A DNA stretch of 64,000 nt. Source: Micromonospora musae. Lineage in GTDB: Bacteria > Actinomycetota > Actinomycetes > Mycobacteriales > Micromonosporaceae. This document shows positions 19,473 through 27,970 of this stretch, piece by piece. Position numbers and translations under genes: made by a program. The stretch covers positions 22,329 through 86,328 of the forward strand of contig NZ_RAZT01000023.1 of NCBI RefSeq assembly GCF_003626635.1. Direction: 5' to 3'. Below the pieces are notes generated by a model. It did no database searches. It was not told the origin of the DNA and saw nothing but the letters and a program-made list of their open reading frames with translations. Position 1 is the stretch's first letter. Every line of letters begins with the position of its first letter.

Positions 19473-19937
19473 TCACACCACGCAGAACTCGTTCCCCTCC
19501 GGATCGGCCAGCACCACGTGATCGAGCCGACCGTCCACCTCGTCCTCCCGCAGCACCCTCGCGCCCGCCGCGACCAGCCGCTCGACCGCTGCGCGGACCC
19601 TCGGCGCCCGGACCTCCCACGGCACGCCGCGCCCCCCGCCGGCCTGAAGGTCGAGGTGTATCCGGTTCTTCGCCACCTTGGGTTCGGGAACCTTGAGGAA
19701 CGAGATCCGGGGGCCGGCCCCGGTCGGATCCGCCAGGTAGGCGACGTCGCCCCACTCGTCGGCGGGCACGTCGTGGTGGCGGAAGAACGCCGGCCAGTCG
19801 GCGAAGCCCGCCGGGGGTTCCGCGTCGACGTAGCCCAGTGCGGTCTTCCAGAAGGCGGCCAGTGTCGGCGGGTCCGCGCTGTCGAACGTCATGGTCCACC
19901 GGGCGGCGTCGGCGGGTACCGGGCTCGTGCCGGTCAT
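19473..19937 (-). CDS. VOC family (glyoxalase-like) protein
   Basis: A 154-residue protein with the vicinal-oxygen-chelate fold: MTFDSADPPTLAAFWKTALG at the N-terminus and HVVLADPEGNEFCVV at the C-terminus are the characteristic paired motifs. It fits the glyoxalase-like subgroup common in actinomycetes (KNRIHLDLQAGGGRG). The substrate is unknown. Its start overlaps the stop of the NUDIX gene upstream by ATGA, so the two are translationally coupled. Confidence 0.85.
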   Translation of the reverse strand: MTGTSPVPADAARWTMTFDSADPPTLAAFWKTALGYVDAEPPAGFADWPAFFRHHDVPADEWGDVAYLADPTGAGPRISFLKVPEPKVAKNRIHLDLQAGGGRGVPWEVRAPRVRAAVERLVAAGARVLREDEVDGRLDHVVLADPEGNEFCVV

Positions 19938-20476
19938 GACTGGTCCGCCAGCCTCGTCGCGCGCCAGGCGAGCAGCCGCCGGTAGGCGTCGAAGCCGTCC
20001 GGCACCCAGTCCCACTCGGTGAGCCGCCGCTCCAACTCCGCCTCGGTCAGGAACGCGTGCCAGGCCACCTCCTCGGGCTGCGGCGCGACCGTCGACGGGC
20101 AACGCACCTCGTAGACGTACGACCACCAACTGTGCTGCGGCGTCTCGTAGAGGAACTTGAAGAGCGGCACGGGCGCGGGCAGGCCGGCGACCCCCAGCTC
20201 CTCCTCGGCCTCCCGCAGCGCCGCCTCGTCGTACGACTCCCCCGCACCGACCACCCCGCCGACGAACATGTCGTAGAGCGACGGGAAGACGAGCTTGCGC
20301 GCGGTACGCCGGTGCACGAAGACGTGACCGTCGTCGTCGCGGGCCAACACGAACGCGCAGCGGTGCCGGAGCCGGTTCGCGTACACCTCGTCGCGCCGCG
20401 CCTGCCCCACCACCCGGTCGTGTTCGTCGACGACATCCAGCACCTCGTCGGCCGAGAGGGGTGACTGATCTTCCAT
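19934..20476 (-). CDS. NUDIX hydrolase, YfcD/Idi-like
   Basis: A 180-residue pyrophosphohydrolase with a canonical Nudix box (GGVVGAGESYDEAALREAEEELGV, which reads G-x5-E-x7-REUXEExGU). The preceding DEHDRVVGQARRDEVYANRLRHR and the tail WHAFLTEAELERRL are typical of the YfcD/isopentenyl-diphosphate-isomerase-like subgroup. The true substrate cannot be read from sequence. The ATG chosen gives MEDQSPLSADE; a longer frame upstream has poor bias. It is first in a two-gene operon with the VOC protein. Confidence 0.88.
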   Translation of the reverse strand: MEDQSPLSADEVLDVVDEHDRVVGQARRDEVYANRLRHRCAFVLARDDDGHVFVHRRTARKLVFPSLYDMFVGGVVGAGESYDEAALREAEEELGVAGLPAPVPLFKFLYETPQHSWWSYVYEVRCPSTVAPQPEEVAWHAFLTEAELERRLTEWDWVPDGFDAYRRLLAWRATRLADQS

Positions 20477-20734
20477 GAACACAGCCTGCCACGTCGTTAC
20501 CGACGAGTCAGCGCGGCAATCCAGAATGCGATTCCCGTTCACTTACACTCCCGGCTCACCCTTCTACGTGTTAGTAACATTGCTTCCGGCGACAATGGAC
20601 GCACGAAAAGTAGAGTTCATTCTTGAATGGGCGACAGGAAAGGGATCGGCGAGTGGTGAGACCTGCGCAACTGTCGCTATTCCGTCCCCGCCGGCAATGG
20701 GGTCCGTAAACATCGTCAAGTACCGTCTCCTCTC

Positions 20735-23032
20735 GTGCCCGAAGCCCCCCGACGATTGATCGCTGATCGCTACCGACTCGTCCGTCCGCTCGGCCAAGGC
20801 GGGATGGGTCGTGTTTGGCAGGCCCTCGACGAAATGCTCCAACGGGATGTGGCCCTCAAGGAACTCGTGGCGCCACCCGGGCTGAGTGACGACGAACTGC
20901 ACGAGATGCGCGAACGGTCCATGCGCGAGGCGCGCGCCGTCGCCCGCCTCGGCCATGTCAACGTGGTACGCGTCTTCGACGTACTGCTCGCCGACGGCGA
21001 CCCGTGGATCGTGATGGAGCTGGTCCCGTCGCGCACGCTGCAGCAGGTGCTCGATGCCGAGGGGCCGATGCCGCCGGCCCGCGCCGCCCGGATCGGGCTG
21101 GCGCTGCTGAGCGCGCTGCGCGCCGCACACGAGGCCGGGATCCTGCACCGCGACGTCAAGCCCGCCAACGTGCTGCTCGCCGATGACGGACGGGTCGTAC
21201 TGACGGACTTCGGGCTGGCGACCCTGCCCGGGGACCCGCGCGTCACTCGAACCGGCATGGTTCTCGGCTCGCCCGCGTACCTCGCCCCCGAACGGGTCAC
21301 CGACGGTGTCGTCGGTCCGGCCGCCGACCTCTGGTCGCTCGGGGCGACCCTCTACTCCGCGGTCGAGGGGCGGACGCCGTACAGCCGCTCCACGCCGATA
21401 GCGACGCTGGCCGCGCTCGCCACCGAGGCGCCACCACCCCCACGGCAGGCCGGCACGCTCACCGAGCTGCTGGACGGGCTGTTGCGCCGGGATCCGCAGC
21501 AGCGGATCAGCGCCGAGGAGGCGGATCGGATGCTGGTCCGGGCCGTCGCCTCGGACGACCCCACCGCCGACGCCGGCCGGGTCGCTCCGGCGGAGCCGGA
21601 CGGGCCGATCACCCGGGTCAACTCCGACGTCCGGCCCCGCCCGCGGATCGTGCCCGAGTTCATCGCCGCCGCCCCCGACTCCCCGGCGGAGGTAGCCGCG
21701 CCGCCCTCGGCCGCACCACCGTCAGCCACACCGCCGTCCGCCACGGCGCCCTCGGGTGCGTCGCCGTCCGCTGCGGCGGCTGGCGCGGTCGGAGCCGACG
21801 GGCCCCGCCCGGCCACGGCGAGCGTCGCCGGTGGCGCCGACGCTCCCGTCGCCGCACCCACCGGCTCACCGAAGAGACGGCGGCGCGGTCTGCTGGTCGG
21901 GTCGCTCGCCGTGGCGCTGCTGCTCGTACTGCTGCTGGGCGTGCCGCTGGTGAACGGCGCGCTCTCCGGCACGCCGGGCGACGACGGGGCCACGGCGGCG
22001 AACGCCAGCCCCTCCGCACTCGCCGACACGCCGGTTTCCCGGGAGCTCTCCCCGCCCCCCGTGGGCTGGCACTACCACCGCGACGACCCCCGCTTCCTCA
22101 TCCCGGTGCCGGACGGCTGGCAGCTGCGACGCGACGGCGAGCGGCTCGAGTTCCGCGAGCCGGACGGCGCCCGCCTGCTCGTCGTCGGTGAACTCGACTC
22201 GGTCCCCAGCAGCGTGGTCGCCGAGCTGCGAGCACGGGAGCGGGCGGAACGCGAGCGGTACGACGACTACCGGAAGATCCGCCTCGCCCCGGTGAAGTAC
22301 CAGGCGCAGGCCGCCGAGTGGGAGTGGACGTACACCGCCGGAGACGGCACGCGGCTGCACGCCGTGAGCCGCGCCTTCGTCGGCCACAACCGGCACGCGT
22401 ACACCATCGGCTGGACCACCGCGGACGCCGAATGGTCGGCCAGCCGGAGCACCTTCTCGCTGGTCACCGATGGATTCCAGGGCCTTCCGCCGGTCACCGG
22501 CGAACCGTCGAGGTCCACGCCGGCCGGTCCCGGGCACGGGCAGGCCTCGCCCAGCACGGGCGGCAGCCCGACCACCGGCTCGACGGAGCCGGTGCGACCG
22601 CCCGCCTCGGCGGCCGCCCCGCCGCCCTCGGCTCCGGCCGCTCCGCCCGCCGGTGACCAGATCGTCAGCTTCGCCAGTAACCGCTGCATCGACATTCCGG
22701 GCGGCAACGCCACCGCCGGCGCCCGGCTGCGGATCTGGGATTGTCGCCGTACGGCCGGACAGTTGTGGACCTTCCCCGGCGACGGCACGGTCCGCTCTAT
22801 GGGCAAGTGCCTGGACGTTGCCGGACACTCGACGGAGAACGGCGCCGCGATCCAGTTGGCCGACTGCACCGGCGCGAGTTCGCAACGGTTCAACCTGAAC
22901 AACGCCCACGACCTGGTGTACGTACGAGCGGACAAGTGCGTCGACGTAATCGACGCCAACCCGAACAACGGCGCCCGGTTGCAGCTCTGGGACTGCAACG
23001 GCGGAGCGCACCAGAAGTGGCGGCGCGGCTGA
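20735..23032 (+). CDS. Receptor-type Ser/Thr protein kinase with ricin B lectin ectodomain
   Basis: This 765-residue transmembrane kinase has an N-terminal Hanks-type domain with Gly loop LGQGGMGRV (20-28), catalytic Lys in VALKEL, HRDVKPANVLL near 138, DFG near 158 and SPAYLAPE in the activation segment. A Pro/Ala-rich juxtamembrane linker with Ser/Thr-Pro repeats leads to one helix near 387-408. Outside lies a domain of about 150 residues, a Pro-rich stalk, and a C-terminal ricin-type beta-trefoil (about 643-765) with repeated LRIWDC, IQLADC and LQLWDC and QLW/QRF/QKW ends. It probably senses a glycan or cell-wall fragment. GTG start. Confidence 0.9.
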   Translation: MPEAPRRLIADRYRLVRPLGQGGMGRVWQALDEMLQRDVALKELVAPPGLSDDELHEMRERSMREARAVARLGHVNVVRVFDVLLADGDPWIVMELVPSRTLQQVLDAEGPMPPARAARIGLALLSALRAAHEAGILHRDVKPANVLLADDGRVVLTDFGLATLPGDPRVTRTGMVLGSPAYLAPERVTDGVVGPAADLWSLGATLYSAVEGRTPYSRSTPIATLAALATEAPPPPRQAGTLTELLDGLLRRDPQQRISAEEADRMLVRAVASDDPTADAGRVAPAEPDGPITRVNSDVRPRPRIVPEFIAAAPDSPAEVAAPPSAAPPSATPPSATAPSGASPSAAAAGAVGADGPRPATASVAGGADAPVAAPTGSPKRRRRGLLVGSLAVALLLVLLLGVPLVNGALSGTPGDDGATAANASPSALADTPVSRELSPPPVGWHYHRDDPRFLIPVPDGWQLRRDGERLEFREPDGARLLVVGELDSVPSSVVAELRARERAERERYDDYRKIRLAPVKYQAQAAEWEWTYTAGDGTRLHAVSRAFVGHNRHAYTIGWTTADAEWSASRSTFSLVTDGFQGLPPVTGEPSRSTPAGPGHGQASPSTGGSPTTGSTEPVRPPASAAAPPPSAPAAPPAGDQIVSFASNRCIDIPGGNATAGARLRIWDCRRTAGQLWTFPGDGTVRSMGKCLDVAGHSTENGAAIQLADCTGASSQRFNLNNAHDLVYVRADKCVDVIDANPNNGARLQLWDCNGGAHQKWRRG

Positions 23033-23081
23033 CCCACCCGGCCGCGGTGCCGACCTCTCCGACCAGCCAAGGAGTGATCGC

Positions 23082-24488
23082 ATGCGCCCCTCACCGTCCC
23101 GGACGTTCGCGGCGATAGCGACGGCCGACCAGCCGACCGACACCAGCGTCGTCATGCGACGTGCGGTCGTGCTCGGCGGCAGCATCGCTGGGCTGATGGC
23201 CGCCCGGGTGCTCAGCGACCACGCCGAGGAGGTGCTGATCGTCGAGCGGGATCCCTCCGAGGCGGACCACGGGCCCCGGCCCGGCGTACCGCAGGGCAGC
23301 CAGGTGCACGCGCTGCTGCCCGCCGGTCAGGTGCAGTTGGAGCGCTGGTTCCCCGGCATCGCCGAGGAGGCGCTCGCGCTCGGCGCGCCCTTGCCACCGG
23401 CCCCGGACGCCACCGCGAAGACCTTCGTGAACGGGGTGCTGGGCGTACCGCCACCGGCGACGGCCACCGGGCCGATGCTGATCACCACCCGACCGTTCCT
23501 GGAGGCGCTGGTCCGGCGGCACACGCTCGCCGTGAAGAACGTCCGGATGGCGTACGGCCGGGCGGACGGCCTGGTTTACGCCGACGGGCGGGTCACCGGC
23601 GCGCGATACGTGCCGCAGGACGGCGCCGAGCCGGTCGTCGAACCGGCGGATCTGGTGGTCGACGCGATGGGACGGTCCAGCAGACTGAGCGACTGGCTGG
23701 CCGGCGACGGGTGGCCGCGCCCCCCGATGCAGCGGATCCCGATCAAGTTGAACTACGCGACCGCGCTCTTCAAGCGGGACGAGAAGGTCAGCGACACCTG
23801 GGTGGTGGTCTACCAGACCATGGCCGGCAACGGCCGCACCGCCCGCATCGGCGGGATCAACTCGGTCGAGAACGACCGCTGGATGATGCTGGTCGCCGGC
23901 TACGACGACGACCGTCCCAGCCGCGACGTCGCCGACTTCACCGCCCGCTGCCGCAAGCACTATCCGGAGATGTTCGGCGACATCGCCGAGCGTGGGGAGA
24001 TGCTGGGCGAGGTGATCACGTACCACCAGGCCGACAGCCGGCGTCGGGACTTCCACAAGCTCGACCGGTTGCCCGCGGGCCTGGTCGCCGTCGGCGACGC
24101 GGTCGCCTCGTTCAACCCGGTGTACGGCCAGGGCATGACCTCCGCGATGCTGCACGCCTCCTGCCTATCGGCGTACCTGCGCTCCGGCCCGAGACCCCAC
24201 GAGGAGCCGGCGCACGCCTACTTCGACCAGGTCCGGGTGATCGTCGACGCCGCTTGGCAGATCTCGACCTCGGCCGACATCGAACTGCCACACGTCGACG
24301 GGCCGTACCCGCGCGGGTACAAGCTCGCCAAGTGGTTCGGCAACCTGGTCTTCCGGGGTTCGCAGATCGATCCGGTGCTGAGCGCCCGACTGAGCCGGGT
24401 CACCACCATGCTCGAGCACCCGGCCGCCCTGAGCCGGCCCGGCACGCTGCTCCGCGCACTCCGGATCGGCCTGCGGCACCGTCGCTGA
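23082..24488 (+). CDS. FAD-dependent monooxygenase/oxidoreductase
   Basis: A 468-residue flavoprotein of the PHBH/halogenase fold. The Rossmann motif GGSIAGLMAARVLSD begins near residue 31, preceded by an unusual leader of about 25 residues. AAGGAG 8 bases before the ATG supports this start; an internal ATG at MRRAVVLGG is the alternative. DRPRPG-like GPRPGVPQGSQVHAL and the second FAD motif VAVGDAVASFNPVYGQGM are present. No tryptophan-halogenase WxWxIP motif is seen, so hydroxylation or dehydrogenation is likelier. It lies 49 bases after the kinase gene and may be co-transcribed. Confidence 0.85.
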   Translation: MRPSPSRTFAAIATADQPTDTSVVMRRAVVLGGSIAGLMAARVLSDHAEEVLIVERDPSEADHGPRPGVPQGSQVHALLPAGQVQLERWFPGIAEEALALGAPLPPAPDATAKTFVNGVLGVPPPATATGPMLITTRPFLEALVRRHTLAVKNVRMAYGRADGLVYADGRVTGARYVPQDGAEPVVEPADLVVDAMGRSSRLSDWLAGDGWPRPPMQRIPIKLNYATALFKRDEKVSDTWVVVYQTMAGNGRTARIGGINSVENDRWMMLVAGYDDDRPSRDVADFTARCRKHYPEMFGDIAERGEMLGEVITYHQADSRRRDFHKLDRLPAGLVAVGDAVASFNPVYGQGMTSAMLHASCLSAYLRSGPRPHEEPAHAYFDQVRVIVDAAWQISTSADIELPHVDGPYPRGYKLAKWFGNLVFRGSQIDPVLSARLSRVTTMLEHPAALSRPGTLLRALRIGLRHRR

Positions 24489-24668
24489 CCGGCCGACGAT
24501 CGCCGCCTCCGGCACGTCGACGGACTGCGCACACCACACGGCCCTGTCGCTGACCTTCCGCACCGGCTGTCGGGATCCGGCCGACACTGGCGGGTTTCCA
24601 CCACTGGCGGGCGGGGACGCGAGACAGGAAGTGGAACCTGGCTCTCGCCATGACCACAGGGAGGCGAC

Positions 24669-24860
24669 ATGAGCTTCGAGAGGGCGACCGGGAACGTCGA
24701 GAAGCTGGCCGGCCCGGCCCGCGCGCGGCTGGGCGACATGGCCCAGGAGGAGCGGGCACGGGCGGAACAGGTGGCGCAGCGGGACGAAATCCGGGGCAGA
24801 CAGCCTGGCGAACATGTCCAAGAGGACGCGCGAGACGCGAAGGACGATTTCACCCGCTGA
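24669..24860 (+). CDS. Small CsbD-like stress protein
   Basis: A 63-residue, highly charged, helix-prone protein lacking Cys and Trp (MSFERATGNVEKLAGPARARL...). The layout ERATGNVEKLAG...RARLGD resembles the repeated KxxGxxEExxG pattern of CsbD-type general-stress proteins, but the C-terminal half diverges, so the assignment is tentative. GGGAGGCGAC gives a good ribosome binding site. A convergent terminator follows. Confidence 0.6.
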   Translation: MSFERATGNVEKLAGPARARLGDMAQEERARAEQVAQRDEIRGRQPGEHVQEDARDAKDDFTR

Positions 24861-24865
24861 CCGCT

Positions 24866-24909
24866 CGGACGGCGGCGGCCCGGTCCGGAGGCCGGGGCGC
24901 CGCCGTCCG
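24866..24909. terminator. Bidirectional terminator
   Basis: A 12-bp perfect stem CGGACGGCGGCG/CGCCGCCGTCCG with a 20-base loop lies between the CsbD-like gene and the convergent DUF4304 gene. Confidence 0.75.
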
Positions 24910-24911
24910 GG

Positions 24912-25520
24912 TTAGCCGACGCCTGAGGTTTGCGGGTCGTTCCGCCTGGACAACGTCCATACCGCGTACGGGTGGCCAAGCCGACGGAAATGGTCAATGC
25001 CTCTGAGCGGACCCGAGGGTCGGGCGTCGAAGAGCGGAATCAGATCGCCCTCTCGTCCCTCGGCGAGGGCTTCGTCGAGTCGCAGGTAGTACGCGAGGAA
25101 GGCATCGAACGTCGGCACCGCCTGATCCGACAATTCCTGACCGACCACAGCCCCGCACGCCTCGGCCTCCTCGACCGACCGGATCGCCCACCGGTCGTAA
25201 TCGTCGGAGTGACGGGCGTCTGCGGTGAGCCGCGCCCACCATTGAGCCACCGACGCCGTGGGCCGGTCGCGGCGGTTCCCGCCCAACCGCTCCTGTTTCC
25301 AGTCGAGCCAGGAGGCGGTGGCGACACCGAGGTTGACGTAGAAGAGCGAGGTGCTGTCCCAACTGCTCGTGGAACCCTGGAACTCGATGACCGCCGCGTG
25401 GCCGGCATCGGAGATCCGGCGGAAGGTGCCGTGCGACCGCCTGAAGCCGTGCCCTCGCAGCACCGGCCCGACCTGCTTGGCGATCATGTCAAGGTACGCC
25501 TGCCGCACTGGACGCTTCAT
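24912..25520 (-). CDS. DUF4304 family protein
   Basis: A 202-residue soluble protein. The start MKRPVRQAYLDMIAKQVGPVLRGHGFRRSHGTFRRI matches the DUF4304 pattern (a helix, then GFxRxGxxFxR). The middle contains FYVNLGVAT and a Trp-rich WDWKQERLGG-like strand. The function of the family is unknown; members often appear scattered, as here. It lies 118 bases downstream of a tRNA gene on the same strand but is separated from it by a terminator, so it needs its own promoter. Confidence 0.8.
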   Translation of the reverse strand: MKRPVRQAYLDMIAKQVGPVLRGHGFRRSHGTFRRISDAGHAAVIEFQGSTSSWDSTSLFYVNLGVATASWLDWKQERLGGNRRDRPTASVAQWWARLTADARHSDDYDRWAIRSVEEAEACGAVVGQELSDQAVPTFDAFLAYYLRLDEALAEGREGDLIPLFDARPSGPLRGIDHFRRLGHPYAVWTLSRRNDPQTSGVG

Positions 25521-25596
25521 TCAAGGAAGCGTATTGGGGGGTACGGCAAGACAGACGAACCGTGACCGGCTGCTGACCCCTGCCGCCCCGGAGTCG

Positions 25597-25630
25597 AAAA
25601 GGCCGTCCCCGACTAGCGGAAACGGCCTTT
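25597..25630 (-). terminator. Rho-independent terminator of tRNA-Ala
   Basis: Read on the minus strand, a 9-bp stem (AAAGGCCGT paired with ACGGCCTTT) is followed by a T-run, TTTTCG. It begins 9 bases after the tRNA 3' end. This is the most canonical intrinsic terminator in the window. Confidence 0.9.
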
Positions 25631-25638
25631 GAACTGGG

Positions 25639-25712
25639 TGGAGCTGAGGGGATTTGAACCCCTGACCCCCTCGATGCGAACGAGGTGCGCTACCGGTCTG
25701 CGCCACAGCCCC
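25639..25712 (-). tRNA. tRNA-Ala (anticodon CGC)
   Basis: The 74-base gene folds as a cloverleaf. The acceptor stem GGGGCTG pairs with CAGCTCC and contains a G3-U70 wobble, the universal alanine identity element. The anticodon stem CCTCG/CGAGG holds loop TTCGCAT with anticodon CGC, reading GCG. The T arm is AGGGGTTCAAATCCCCT. The discriminator is A, and CCA is not encoded (ACCC follows). Confidence 0.97.
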
Positions 25713-25902
25713 TCCGCCGGCTGACCGGCGTCGGTCCCACCCGGCTTACACCGGGCGGGCCGGCGCCAAGGCTAACAGGTTCACCACCCCGGGGGCGAAT
25801 CCACCCCACCCCGTCACGCCCACTCGGACGATCATCCGGCCGCCGTCACCGGCAAAAGCACCATACCCGCATCAACCGTACGCGACGTGGTCGGCGCCCC
25901 AG

Positions 25903-25983
25903 CATGATCGACTCGACTTCCATGATGTCGGGGCGTCCCGACGCCTCGGACACCCCGACATCAATGACCCCGAGTTGATCATG
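25903..25983. repeat. Dispersed palindromic intergenic element, copy 1
   Basis: The outer arms CATGATCGACTCG and CGAGTTGATCATG pair at 12 of 13 positions, and the inner arms GATGTCGGGG/CCCCGACATC pair perfectly. The loop can form a further GCGTC/GACGC stem. The same layout (TGATCGACTCG at the ends, an inner arm, then a GC loop) recurs at 35540-35617, so this is a member of a repeat family rather than a gene-specific operator. Confidence 0.75.
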
Positions 25984-25998
25984 CGGTCGGGCGCGGCC

Positions 25999-26139
25999 GG
26001 GCGCGGGCGGGGACCGGGCACGGGCGGCCGGGCGCGGGCGGGGACCGGGCACGGGCGGCCGGGCGCGGGCGGGGACCGGGCACGGGCGGCCGGGCGCGGG
26101 CGGGGACCGGGCACGGGCGGCCGGGCGCGGGCACGGGCC
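25999..26139. repeat. 31-bp tandem repeat array
   Basis: Four perfect, contiguous copies of a 31-bp unit (starting GGGCGCGGGCGGGGACCGGG) run from 25999 to 26122, followed by a partial copy. All G-rich bases lie on one strand, so G-quadruplex formation is possible. It ends six bases before the glpR stop codon. Confidence 0.95.
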
Positions 26140-26144
26140 GGTGG

Positions 26145-26927
26145 TCAGGCGGTGTGCGAGCCCCGGCCGGCCTCGTAGGCGCGGCCACGGAGGCCACCGG
26201 CGCGCCGGTAGGAGACCGAACCACCACTCGCGGCGGGCGGCAGGTCGGCTGGCCGGTCCAGGCCCATGGCCGCTCGGCGTACCACCTCGCGCTGCGCCGC
26301 GAGCCGCCGTTGCGCCTCGCGGCGGGCGGCCGCGCGGCGGGCCTGCTCGCGCCGCACCTCCGCCTGGCGGGCGGCGAGCCACGCCGCCTCCCGGGCCCGG
26401 GCCCGTCGCCGACGCTGGTCGGCGATGGCCCGCTGCCGCAGGTGCGCGACGTACGCCACGAGCAGGGCGCCGGTGACCGAGAAGCTGATCCAGAACCCGG
26501 GGCCGACCACCAGGACGCCGATCAGCTCGACGCCGTTGAGCAGCAGCAGCGCGGCGAGGACCCGACGCCGTCGGTAGACGGCCGGGGTGTGGCGGCGCGG
26601 CGGACGGCGGCGGGCCTTCTTCGGGGCGGGGGGTACGGCGCTCAGCCGGCCCGAGCGGCGCCCCGCCGCGGGCGGCGCGGAGACCGGCCGCTGCAGACCA
26701 CCGGTAGTCGCGTCTTCACTGAGAGTCACGACGAGGTGACGGGGCGCGCGTAACGGCTGCCGTCCCGGCACAGTGCGACGGCGGCGTCGGCGCTGGAGCA
26801 CCCGCGCCGTCGACTGCGCCCGCTCCGCCACCAGCCGCTCGGTGGCGTCGTACCGGCGGACCAGCGCCGGAGCGAGTGCGAGCAGGCCGGCGGCGGCGAG
26901 GACGGCGAGGAGCACCGAGGTCGGCAC
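26145..26927 (-). CDS. glpR: GlpR/SepX-like membrane receptor for gephyrin-like Glp
   Basis: A membrane protein of 260 residues: an N-terminal helix (MPTSVLLAVLAAAGLLALAPALV), a basic disordered cytoplasmic stretch, two more helices near 130-172 (RVLAALLLLNGVELIGVLVV, SFSVTGALLVAYVAHL) and a long Arg/Ala-rich helical tail. This architecture and the position beside glp match GlpR, which in Corynebacterium anchors the gephyrin-like protein Glp and, through it, FtsZ/SepF at division sites; SepX of Streptomyces appears to be the related protein. The GTG after GGGAGGGGTGAGG was chosen; an in-frame GTG six codons earlier is possible. Confidence 0.75.
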   Translation of the reverse strand: MPTSVLLAVLAAAGLLALAPALVRRYDATERLVAERAQSTARVLQRRRRRRTVPGRQPLRAPRHLVVTLSEDATTGGLQRPVSAPPAAGRRSGRLSAVPPAPKKARRRPPRRHTPAVYRRRRVLAALLLLNGVELIGVLVVGPGFWISFSVTGALLVAYVAHLRQRAIADQRRRRARAREAAWLAARQAEVRREQARRAAARREAQRRLAAQREVVRRAAMGLDRPADLPPAASGGSVSYRRAGGLRGRAYEAGRGSHTA

Positions 26928-27108
26928 CCTCACCCCTCCCGTCACCGAATTCGGAGCAACCGCTACTGAACCGTAGGATCTTCCATCGATCAGCGCCGAG
27001 AGCGTCGATCGTACGGCGAGCAGCGTTTGCCACAGCTTGCGATTACTTGAGGTTACGGGCGACGGAGCGTGATGCCGACGCGCCGCGCCGATCCCGTGGG
27101 TGGGACGG

Positions 27109-27759
27109 TCACCTGGTCGCGGCGCGCACCCGGTGCCAGCGGGCCAGCAACCCGCCCTCGGCGGCGATCTCCTCGCTGGTCATCGCGTATCCGATGTGGT
27201 CGCGCCAGGCACCGTCGATGTGCATGTAGCGCACGTGGTACGACTCCTCGCGGAAGCCGAGCTTCTCCACCACCCGGCGGGACGGCCGGTTCTCCGGCCG
27301 GATGTTGACCTCGATCCGGTGCAGCCCACCCGGGCCGAACGCGTGGTCGACGGCGAGCGCCACCGCGGTGGGGATCACTCCTCGACCGGCGACCCGGTGG
27401 TCGACCCAGTAGCCCGCGTACCCGGAGCAGAGCGCCCGCCGGACGATGCTGCCCACGTTCAGGTGCCCGACCAGCCGCTCCCGCCCGTCCTCCCGCAGGC
27501 AGACGGCGAACGGCATGCCGTCCCCGGAGCGCGCCGAGCGCTGCTGGTCCCGGTAGACCCAGCGGAAGGCGGACGGCGAGTTCAGTTCGTCCCACCCGCC
27601 GGGCAGCGACGACTCCCAGGGCGCCAGCCAACTCTGGTTGGCCCGCCGCACCTCGGACCAGGCGGCGGCGTCCGATCGCCGGTACGGGCGCAGCACGACG
27701 GGGCCGTCCACAAGGACCACCGGCCAGCCGGGCGCGCGACCGGCTCCGAAGAGGCTCAC
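27109..27759 (-). CDS. RimJ/RimL-type GNAT acetyltransferase
   Basis: A 216-residue N-acetyltransferase. Motif A region: GYAGYWVDHRVAGRGVIPTAVALAV; motif B: HRIEVNIRPENRPSRRVVEKLGF. Both are typical of RimJ/RimL enzymes that acetylate ribosomal-protein or other N-termini with acetyl-CoA. The GTG that gives MSLFGAGRAPGWPVVLVDG was chosen; the frame upstream runs through a tandem repeat and is not coding-like. It sits between glp and glpR, an arrangement widely kept in actinobacteria, so a link to the Glp pathway is possible but unproven. Confidence 0.9.
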   Translation of the reverse strand: MSLFGAGRAPGWPVVLVDGPVVLRPYRRSDAAAWSEVRRANQSWLAPWESSLPGGWDELNSPSAFRWVYRDQQRSARSGDGMPFAVCLREDGRERLVGHLNVGSIVRRALCSGYAGYWVDHRVAGRGVIPTAVALAVDHAFGPGGLHRIEVNIRPENRPSRRVVEKLGFREESYHVRYMHIDGAWRDHIGYAMTSEEIAAEGGLLARWHRVRAATR

Positions 27760-27782
27760 GGGGCGGACCCTACGCCCGTCGG

Positions 27783-27890
27783 CGCACCGGCCGCGAGGCC
27801 ACTCCGGACGGGACGGCCGCACCGGCCAGAGCCCGCCGCACCGGCCGCGAGGCCACTCCGGACGGGAAGGACGCACCGGCCGGAGGTCGT
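27783..27890. repeat. Two tandem copies of a 54-bp repeat
   Basis: Units at 27783-27836 and 27837-27890 are about 85 percent identical; the first 31 bases are exact. They lie between glp and the acetyltransferase gene, within the likely transcript. Confidence 0.85.
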
Positions 27891-27970
27891 CGCGGGCACC
27901 GCGGAGGGAGTCGGCGCGCAGCCCGCCGGGCGCGGCCCACGCACGCGGGTGGGGCCGGCGGGCGTGCTCG

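Larger units (their letters stand above)
25713..26144. other. Gene-free spacer with palindrome and tandem array
   Basis: No gene is supported. It contains the tRNA promoter side, an 81-bp imperfect palindrome and a 31-bp tandem array, each listed separately. Reading frames through the array (Gly/Arg/Pro-rich) are a consequence of the repeat. Confidence 0.7.

Noticed and set aside
18151..19899. Minus-strand open frame of about 580 codons
   Set aside because: Arg/Gly-rich antisense translation of the DUF4352 gene and its repeats; crosses a strong bidirectional terminator.
20475..20759. 94-codon plus-strand frame overlapping the kinase start
   Set aside because: Composition is not coding-like, it overlaps the kinase gene start in another frame and has no ribosome binding site.
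25999..26139. CRISPR-like array
   Set aside because: The 31-bp units are contiguous with no unique spacers, so this is a simple tandem repeat; no cas genes are present.
27053..27631. Alternative 192-codon minus-strand frame at the acetyltransferase
   Set aside because: Out of frame with the GNAT motifs; the in-frame GTG product shows the complete RimJ/RimL pattern.
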